A stretch of 11,608 bases of DNA from CAZKZZ01 sp964557375 (lineage in GTDB: Bacteria > Spirochaetota > Spirochaetia > SPDA01 > CAZJBZ01). The stretch's first letter is position 1, and every line of letters begins with the position of its first letter. A model generated the notes under the pieces. It saw only the letters and a program-made list of their open reading frames with translations, was not told where the DNA came from and did not search any database. A program made the position numbers and the translations under genes. The stretch lies in contig CAZKZZ010000121.1 of the NCBI GenBank assembly GCA_964557375.1, positions 1-11,608 on the forward strand, written 5' to 3'. Shown here piece after piece: positions 6,987 through 11,608 of the stretch.

Positions 6987-8412
6987 GCCTGTCCCGATAG
7001 TCCATCAGGCTTCGGATGATAAGTTTGTCCCGTGCACTCAGTTCGGTACTCCGGCTCCGTGTTTCGATTTTCTTCTCGAAGGTGCCGAAATCATCGATGT
7101 GGCCGCCCGGGGGAAAGAGGAGTCTGGAAGCGCAGAAGTTTTTCCATTTCTCCTGCTCATGCTTGCTGAACAGTTCCGGAAAGTTCCGGCCGATAAGCCG
7201 ATGGAGCAGTTTGACCGCCCTGGGGTCGGTAAACTCTCCGCCTACCTCACGCCAGGTAGAAAAACCTGATTCATGCAGTGTATCGAACAGCCTCTTGTCT
7301 TCATCGAGGAAGAACCCGCCGGAATATATGGCAAGCTCCACATCTTCCGCTTCCGGGTGTGCTCCGGCCCCGCCGCCCTCGTATACGCTTCGGATCTTCT
7401 CAGTCAGGTTCGTCTGCCGTCTGATCCGGTTCCACCTCCGCTCTACGGCTGGAGGGTCGATTCCGAGCCGGGCGGCCGACGCATCGTCTAATACAGACAA
7501 AGGGGCTACAACAGGGCTTTTGTTGATATGGACCGTATTGAGCGGAATGCGCGCCTCTTCGAGCTCGTCCCGGGAGGTGAATACCCGTCTTCTGATCTCC
7601 TCTACAGAAAGATCGAACAGCGGGTCCGGATCGAAGCGGAGGTCGAATACGATGACTGCGTTCCTGTTCCCGGGATCTACGGCAAGCGGGGCAACAGCGG
7701 TGGTACACCCTTCCTCGCGGGAGAAGAAGTGCGAGGTGTGCAGAACAGGTTCTCTATGTTGAATGTTTATAAGCCTGCTTATTCTGTTTTTAAGCCGGTG
7801 GCGGAAGAGAAACGTAAACAGTTTCGGCTGTTTTTCGTGAAGCAGTTTGGCAAGGGCAATGGTGGTCTTCACATCCGCATGCGCTTCATGTGCATTGGAC
7901 TGATCGATACCGTTTGCGCGAGCCAGATCCTCGAGCTTAAACGAGGGCATACCGTCTTCATTGACAGGCCAGTTGATCCCTTCCGGCCGCAAGTCTTTTG
8001 CCGCCCTGGCCACATTTATAAGGTCCCATCTGCTGTTACCTCTCGAATACTCCCGGATGTACGGGTCGAACAGATTGCGGTAGAAGACATTCCGCATAAA
8101 CTCATCATCAAAACTGATATTGTTGTAGCCGACGACACAACTCCCCGGCCGCGTCCATTCTGTATAGATTTTTGCAGCCAGTTCATACTCACAGATGCCC
8201 TTCTCCAGGGTCATCTCGGGTGTAATGCCGGTCAGCAGGCACGCCTCGAGACTTGGGACGTAATCAGGGGGGATGCGAACATACTCGATTATCGGTTCTT
8301 CGACCGGTTCGAACGTATCATCGGTCCGCACCCCGGCGAACTGGGCCACCCGGTCGAGCCCCGGATGCCTGCCGAAGGTTTCTATATCGTACCAGAATAG
8401 TGAAGCTTCCAT
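6958..8412 (-). CDS. sbcB: Exodeoxyribonuclease I
   Basis: A 484-residue 3'-to-5' single-strand DNA exonuclease, close to the 475 residues of E. coli ExoI. It degrades single-stranded DNA processively in recombination, mismatch repair and end processing. The DEDDh nuclease domain occupies about 1-185: Asp9 and Glu11 in FWYDIETFG, the NNISFDDEF block (97-105) with the third Asp, and His175/Asp180 in NAHEAHADV. NSRWDLINVARA (126-137) and LRPEGINWP (141-149) match E. coli ExoI closely. The middle region keeps VAPLAVDPGNRNAVIVFDL and VHINKSPVVAP, typical of the SH3-like domain, and the C-terminus is helical. The start at 8412 has no Shine-Dalgarno sequence. The stop lies inside the end of the convergent YghO-like gene, giving a 29-base overlap. 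All catalytic residues are present, so it should be active. Confidence 0.97.
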   Translation of the reverse strand: MEASLFWYDIETFGRHPGLDRVAQFAGVRTDDTFEPVEEPIIEYVRIPPDYVPSLEACLLTGITPEMTLEKGICEYELAAKIYTEWTRPGSCVVGYNNISFDDEFMRNVFYRNLFDPYIREYSRGNSRWDLINVARAAKDLRPEGINWPVNEDGMPSFKLEDLARANGIDQSNAHEAHADVKTTIALAKLLHEKQPKLFTFLFRHRLKNRISRLINIQHREPVLHTSHFFSREEGCTTAVAPLAVDPGNRNAVIVFDLRFDPDPLFDLSVEEIRRRVFTSRDELEEARIPLNTVHINKSPVVAPLSVLDDASAARLGIDPPAVERRWNRIRRQTNLTEKIRSVYEGGGAGAHPEAEDVELAIYSGGFFLDEDKRLFDTLHESGFSTWREVGGEFTDPRAVKLLHRLIGRNFPELFSKHEQEKWKNFCASRLLFPPGGHIDDFGTFEKKIETRSRSTELSARDKLIIRSLMDYRDRLKQTVLAYE

Positions 8413-8421
8413 GCACTATTA

Positions 8422-8450
8422 ATTCTACACGCTAATCCGAACAAATCCAA
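8422..8450 (-). promoter_or_regulatory. Candidate sbcB promoter
   Basis: On the minus strand TTGGAT (8450-8445) and TAGAAT (8427-8422) are separated by 17 bases. The -10 matches consensus at 5 of 6 positions; the -35 matches only at TTG. The predicted transcript start would leave about 2-3 bases before the sbcB ATG at 8412, which agrees with the lack of a ribosome binding site. This is a weak prediction by eye. Confidence 0.3.
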
Positions 8451-8468
8451 CCGAACCCGGCAAATTGC

Positions 8469-8497
8469 TTGACAAATAGCTCGCTTTTTAAAATAAG
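8469..8497 (+). promoter_or_regulatory. Weak candidate rightward promoter facing the hairpin array
   Basis: A perfect -35 box TTGACA (8469-8474) is followed after 17 bases by AATAAG (8492-8497), a 4-of-6 match to the -10 consensus. A better box, TAAAAT (8489-8494), is present but only 14 bases away. A transcript starting near 8504 would consist of the hairpins at 8500-8626 and then run antisense into the end of the AbiEii gene. Speculative. Confidence 0.2.
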
Positions 8498-8499
8498 GG

Positions 8500-8529
8500 G
8501 ACTTCTAAAAACTGAAGTTTTTAGAAGTC
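8500..8529. repeat. Perfect 14-bp hairpin (hairpin 1 of array)
   Basis: Arms GACTTCTAAAAACT (8500-8513) and AGTTTTTAGAAGTC (8516-8529) are exact reverse complements around a 2-base centre; a 13-bp stem with a TGAA tetraloop is the likely RNA form. On the minus strand it is followed by CCCCTTATTTT, so it may help terminate leftward transcripts before the sbcB promoter. The length and perfection are well beyond chance. Confidence 0.8.
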
Positions 8530-8541
8530 TACTGCCTTTCA

Positions 8542-8586
8542 TTGGATGTTTACTTATTGACTGATAAGGAAATAAGTAAACTCCAA
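8542..8586. repeat. Inverted repeat with 14-base loop (hairpin 2 of array)
   Basis: TTGGATGTTTACTTAT (8542-8557) pairs with ATAAGTAAACTCCAA (8572-8586) as 15 base pairs with one bulged T at 8547. The loop is 8558-8571. It lies 12 bases after hairpin 1 and 1 base before hairpin 3. Confidence 0.75.
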
Positions 8587-8587
8587 G

Positions 8588-8626
8588 GCACCTCTAATGA
8601 CCCCAATTTAGGGTTATTAGAGGTGC
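8588..8626 (-). terminator. Hairpin 3 of array, possible terminator of the AbiE operon
   Basis: GCACCTCTAATGACCC (8588-8603) pairs with GGGTTATTAGAGGTGC (8611-8626): a 16-bp stem with one G-T pair and a 7-base loop. It begins at the base immediately after the AbiEii stop codon (8627-8629 on the minus strand), the position expected for a terminator. It is not followed by a U-run on the minus strand, so intrinsic termination is uncertain. On the plus strand a T7 run lies 10 bases beyond (8636-8642). Its arm core resembles that of hairpin 1, so it may belong to a repeat element rather than being a simple terminator. Confidence 0.5.
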
Positions 8627-9427
8627 TCATAACTGTTTTTTTACGTTTTCACGAGTAAGTAAGGTAAGCTCCGATCGGTTTTCAATAAATGGGCGAAGAT
8701 CCTCCATTATCCTATCCCAATTCAATCTATCAATTTTTTCGGAGATCAGGTCTTTCCAGTTTTCTTCCGTGACAGGCCCACCGTTCCATCCGGTTTGATG
8801 AAGAGCATTATTGAGCAGAGTTAGATTGGGTCCCGGCCAGGATGGATCAGAAAGGTACCAAAAGAGATCATATACATCTCTTCCTTTGTGATATCGGCGT
8901 GAAAGAAACGCATGTAACTTACCCGCAAAAAGCGAACTCTTATCATAATGGAGTAAATGCAAAAACGAGTATTTTCTGATAATACTTGTTTGGAACCCGG
9001 CGCCCTCGGGCGGATTGGTATCAATATCAACTTTTATAGATAATTTTTCTCGTTCATGGGCGGAAAGACCGAGTTCATTAAGAAGGCCGTTGAATTTGAT
9101 AAATGCATATTTAACGGGCGGATTATCATCAATTTTGCTATCAATAGTATAATTTTCAGCCTCGAGAGTTTTTTTTAGTGTGTCTATATGGAATAGAAAA
9201 TTGTCTTTTTCATCTCCTGAAACAAGTGAGAAATCGAGATCTTCTGAAAATCGGGGCATATTATGCAAAAAGCGGAGAGCAGTGCCTCCGATAAATGCCC
9301 AGGAAACAAAAGCTCCGCTTTCCTGAAGAGCATCGAGTATGCGTGCCTGCAAATACTCACGGACAATCAGCCTGGACTTCGACGGATCTCTTAGGCTTTT
9401 TAATAGCCCCCGAATATATTCTTTCAT
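8627..9427 (-). CDS. AbiEii-type nucleotidyltransferase toxin
   Basis: A 266-residue member of the AbiEii/AbiGii toxin family (DNA polymerase-beta-like nucleotidyltransferase fold). AbiEii proteins are the toxic half of type IV toxin-antitoxin systems that abort phage infection; the related mycobacterial MenT toxins add nucleotides to tRNA 3' ends. Visible motifs are IGGTALRFLHNMPRFSEDLD (46-65), containing the GG and D-x-D catalytic signature Asp63/Asp65, then SIKVDID (130-136), Lys170 in AGKLHAFLSRR (168-178), and KGRDVYDLFWYL (181-192). All four family motifs are intact, so the protein is probably functional. Its ATG overlaps the antitoxin stop by 4 bases (ATGA), coupling translation. AT-rich relative to both flanking genes. 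Cytoplasmic, with no membrane segment. The exact nucleotide and RNA target are unknown. Confidence 0.92.
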   Translation of the reverse strand: MKEYIRGLLKSLRDPSKSRLIVREYLQARILDALQESGAFVSWAFIGGTALRFLHNMPRFSEDLDFSLVSGDEKDNFLFHIDTLKKTLEAENYTIDSKIDDNPPVKYAFIKFNGLLNELGLSAHEREKLSIKVDIDTNPPEGAGFQTSIIRKYSFLHLLHYDKSSLFAGKLHAFLSRRYHKGRDVYDLFWYLSDPSWPGPNLTLLNNALHQTGWNGGPVTEENWKDLISEKIDRLNWDRIMEDLRPFIENRSELTLLTRENVKKQL

Positions 9428-10032
9428 AACATTTCCCTAAATCGTTTCGCTGCTGCCGAAATCTTCGGTTTTGAAAATCTCTCTGCATACTCTTCGATCA
9501 TTTTACCATCTACCTGTTCGAGATTCTGTAATCTAAGCTCAGAGATATAATCCGGCTTATGTGCTTCCGGAACAAAATAGACAAGATCAAGGAGTGCTTT
9601 CTCCGGGCGTGCAATGAGAAACTCTTCTCCTGAAATGAGCTTGTTCGGTTGATATCCCCAAAAATATTTTTTGCTTATATGACGAAACTCAAACACACCG
9701 AAAGGGGTTGATATTTTTGTAGGCCGTCCCGTACATACACTGATACTGACCGGAACATACTCAGGGATGATATCAAAATAAGATAGAGCCGAATGAAGAC
9801 TAATATATGAGCCAACCTTTAATCTATTGGCAAGATAGAAAGAGCTCACCTCCACCTTGCGGTAGGGGGGAGCAAGAGTGTATAGGCCTTTATGGATCTT
9901 TATTACCTTGCCCTCGTTTACCCACCGGCTTAACTGAAGTCTCACAGTATCGAGGTTCCTGCCCGCAGCAACAAACCGAGCACTAAAGCACTGCAATTCA
10001 CCGGCTATTTCTACCAGTTCAGAAAATTTCAT
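9424..10032 (-). CDS. AbiEi-type antitoxin and transcriptional repressor
   Basis: A 202-residue partner of the AbiEii toxin. Residues 1-55 form a winged helix-turn-helix: RLQLSRWVNEGKVIKIHKGLYTLAP has the recognition-helix then wing pattern of AbiEi proteins. The C-terminal region contains GSYISLHSAL (74-83), FRHISKKYFWGY (116-127) and ARPEKALLDLVYF (141-153), typical of the AbiEi antitoxin domain. Known AbiEi proteins both neutralise the toxin without a stable complex and repress their own promoter by binding inverted repeats; the palindrome at 10041-10058 fits this. The start at 10032 gives the normal family N-terminus and has no Shine-Dalgarno sequence. It is first in the operon, as antitoxins usually are. 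Confidence 0.9.
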   Translation of the reverse strand: MKFSELVEIAGELQCFSARFVAAGRNLDTVRLQLSRWVNEGKVIKIHKGLYTLAPPYRKVEVSSFYLANRLKVGSYISLHSALSYFDIIPEYVPVSISVCTGRPTKISTPFGVFEFRHISKKYFWGYQPNKLISGEEFLIARPEKALLDLVYFVPEAHKPDYISELRLQNLEQVDGKMIEEYAERFSKPKISAAAKRFREML

Positions 10033-10038
10033 TGTAAC

Positions 10039-10067
10039 ATTTTATCATTATTGATAAATTAATGCAA
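10039..10067 (-). promoter_or_regulatory. AbiE operon promoter
   Basis: On the minus strand TTGCAT (10067-10062), a 17-base spacer and TAAAAT (10044-10039, 5 of 6 matches) form a promoter. The -10 is preceded by TGA, giving an extended -10 (TGnTAAAAT), which compensates for the weak -35. The expected start point is about 10032, the A of the AbiEi start codon, so the mRNA may be leaderless. Confidence 0.5.
10041..10058. promoter_or_regulatory. Palindromic operator for AbiEi autoregulation
   Basis: TTTATCA (10041-10047) and TGATAAA (10052-10058) are perfect 7-base inverted arms around TTAT. The palindrome covers most of the -10 element and the spacer of the AbiE promoter, so a bound protein would block transcription. 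Self-repression through promoter inverted repeats is established for AbiEi; binding here is inferred. AT-richness raises the chance of coincidence. Confidence 0.5.
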
Positions 10068-10073
10068 TACTTT

Positions 10074-11608
10074 TCATTGTGCCGCACGGAGAAACACAGG
10101 CGCCATGAGGGACTCCACCGGTGCGTAGTCGTCCCTGAGTAACGGGCTTTTGTTCCGCTCCCTTATCTCCCCGAGTTCTGCTTCTGTAACCGTGCTGTAC
10201 GGTCTTCCGGCATCGGTGTCGAGATCTCGAAGGAACGAAATATCTCTGCCTGCTGCTAGGACGAATGTGGAGCGTGTTTTTTCTGCAAAATGGGGGGATG
10301 TAAAAATTTCCACCTCATCGAAAGCCTCATCCATCGTCCTGCTGTAGGCCCCGAGAAACCGGCCGATTTCAAAAATATCGATGAGGTTGACAAGGACAAC
10401 ACCTTCCGGTTTTAGGACCCGCTGCATCTCCCGGGCAAACTCGAGTGTGGTCAGATGAGACGGGATGGAATAGGAATCGAATACGTCGAGATAGATGATG
10501 TCGAACGTAGCTTCTCCTCGAAGGCCGCGTACGTATCGTCGGGCGTCCGCTATCTCGATGATAATACCGGTATCCCGTGGGATGTCGAAATACCGATGCG
10601 CTACCTCGATTACATGGGGGTCGATTTCCACCACGATATTCTCACTTTCAGGATAGTGCCGTTCGAGATAGGAGGGGAAGGTAAGCGCTCCTCCGCCGAG
10701 GGTAAGTGTTCTCAGCTCCTCTCCGGGACTGCCGCCGGCAGCGCGGGCGGTCAGAAATGCTTCGGTAGCCTCCCGATAGACCCGCTCGTATTCGTAGAGC
10801 AGTGTATCAGGTGCGGCCGGGTCGTAACGGTTGTGAATGAGACCGTCCATTATGAGGACCCGCTCGCCGTCGGCCTGGTTCTTGACGGTGATGTGCGAGT
10901 ACATCGAATCGGTCTCATATATTGTATTCGAGCCGGGCTCGAACACGGAGAGGCCCGCATGGGGATGGGCTGCGAGAAAGAATAGAAGTGCACACAGGGT
11001 GCCCGCAGCCGCAGTGGCAATCCTCCTCTTCCCCCTGATGAGCAGAGTGAGAAGGGCTAAGACGACTGCAACGGTCACGATTACCGTGCGGATTCCCAAA
11101 AGCGGGACCAGTACGAAACCGGAGAGAAATGTGCCGATAATGCTTCCCGCCGACCCCGAGGCATAAATACTGCCAACCGTGGTCCCGATCTTATCAGTTT
11201 CTTCGAGGGCGTACTTGGCCATGATAGGGGAGATCGTACCCAAAGCGGTTGCAGGAAGAAAAAACATGATTCCGATAACCGACAGAGATGCAGTAATAAG
11301 CATCAGCCGGTGCTCGGTCGATGACAATCCACCCAAAGCGATGTTTACCAGTGCATCGAGGAACAGGATCACCAGCACCAGCCCAGCACCGACGAACAGC
11401 AGCGTCCTCGCCGCCCGGCGTACATCGAAGCGGTCTGCAAACTTACCGCCCAAATAATTTCCCAGGGTGATGCCGCCTAAGACCACCCCGATAATGCCCG
11501 TCCAGGTGTAGAGTGAATTGCCGAAGTACTTTGCAACAATTCTGCTCGCCACCAGTTCGATGATCATGATCCCCATGCTGCTTAAAAAGACGACGACGTG
11601 GGGTGTGT
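10074..11608 (-). CDS. Fused MFS/spermidine-synthase-like membrane protein (5' end outside window)
   Basis: Partial gene: the frame stays open through the right edge, and the residues before the internal Met at 11576 (TPHVVVFLSS) complete the first membrane helix, so the true start is beyond 11608. The visible N-terminal part has about seven hydrophobic segments, including LYTWTGIIGVVLGGITLG and FLPATALGTISPIMA, resembling half an MFS transporter. From about residue 218 (counting from the Met at 11576) a cytoplasmic spermidine-synthase-like Rossmann domain follows: LIMDGLIHNRYDP (241-253), LGGGALTFP (293-301), VVEIDP (315-320), IADAR (342-346) and IIYLDVFDSYSIPSHL (360-375). The usual GGGDGG-x-x-RE motif of spermidine synthases is replaced by GGGALTFP, so true aminopropyl transfer is doubtful; an S-adenosylmethionine-linked reaction on an unknown substrate is more cautious. 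It ends 41 bases before the AbiEi start, on the same strand, with no clear terminator between. Confidence 0.88.
   Translation of the reverse strand, partial: TPHVVVFLSSMGIMIIELVASRIVAKYFGNSLYTWTGIIGVVLGGITLGNYLGGKFADRFDVRRAARTLLFVGAGLVLVILFLDALVNIALGGLSSTEHRLMLITASLSVIGIMFFLPATALGTISPIMAKYALEETDKIGTTVGSIYASGSAGSIIGTFLSGFVLVPLLGIRTVIVTVAVVLALLTLLIRGKRRIATAAAGTLCALLFFLAAHPHAGLSVFEPGSNTIYETDSMYSHITVKNQADGERVLIMDGLIHNRYDPAAPDTLLYEYERVYREATEAFLTARAAGGSPGEELRTLTLGGGALTFPSYLERHYPESENIVVEIDPHVIEVAHRYFDIPRDTGIIIEIADARRYVRGLRGEATFDIIYLDVFDSYSIPSHLTTLEFAREMQRVLKPEGVVLVNLIDIFEIGRFLGAYSRTMDEAFDEVEIFTSPHFAEKTRSTFVLAAGRDISFLRDLDTDAGRPYSTVTEAELGEIRERNKSPLLRDDYAPVESLMAPVFLRAAQ

Noticed and set aside
7016..8400. 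Long plus-strand open frames opposite sbcB (248 and 290 codons).
   Set aside because: They are mirror frames of a GC-rich gene whose minus-strand product is an unmistakable exonuclease I; their translations show no family motifs.
8500..8626. CRISPR array.
   Set aside because: The repeats are inverted rather than direct, differ in sequence, and there are no regular spacers or cas genes.
10027..10080. Direct repeat TTTCATTGT at 10027-10035 and 10072-10080 as a target-site duplication.
   Set aside because: It brackets only the 36-base promoter region, not the whole AbiE cassette, and a 9-base match in AT-rich sequence is weak evidence.
11179..11576. Met at 11576 as the start of the MFS/spermidine-synthase fusion.
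   Set aside because: The frame is open to the window edge and the preceding residues (VVVFLSS) complete the first transmembrane helix, so the gene is cut by the window.

Overview
The window is bacterial: densely packed genes, short gaps, ATGA-type stop/start coupling and prokaryotic families throughout. It looks like a draft or metagenome scaffold, because a run of exactly 100 Ns (6668-6767) interrupts one gene. Exonuclease I (SbcB), a YghO-like acetyltransferase and a fused MFS/spermidine-synthase-like membrane protein suggest a Gram-negative-type bacterium. A spirochaete or proteobacterium is possible, but there is no rRNA or other phylogenetic marker, so I leave the lineage open.

Left half (about 1-5880, plus strand): a tight carbohydrate operon of four genes. 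They are a two-domain GT4 glycosyltransferase with a C-terminal alpha/alpha-toroid-like domain, a classical GT4 glycosyltransferase, a short GH130 beta-mannoside phosphorylase/hydrolase-like enzyme, and a long GH130-like enzyme with an N-terminal extension and an internal insertion. None shows a secretion signal. The set therefore reads as a cytoplasmic build-and-break system for a mannose-containing oligo- or polysaccharide. The sequence before the first gene carries an 8-bp-arm inverted repeat overlapping a candidate promoter, plus a second small palindrome. A YghO-like GNAT gene follows 16 bp later on the same strand. Its base composition differs sharply, and the assembly gap sits in its C-terminal half; the correct reading frame resumes after the Ns and ends at 6986.

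Middle (6958-8626): sbcB on the minus strand converges on the GNAT gene with a 29-bp tail-to-tail overlap. Between the sbcB start and the next operon is a 127-bp array of three consecutive hairpins (8500-8626).

Right half (8627-11608, minus strand): an AbiE-type type IV toxin-antitoxin/abortive-infection pair (AbiEi antitoxin, then AbiEii nucleotidyltransferase toxin, 4-bp overlap). It has a well-formed promoter and a palindromic operator just upstream, and it is AT-rich compared with its flanks. The last gene is an MFS/spermidine-synthase fusion that runs off the right edge of the window.

The most interesting elements are the GT4-GT4-GH130-GH130 operon as a possible bacterial beta-mannan storage cycle, the three-hairpin array, and the compact, possibly leaderless, self-regulated AbiE promoter.
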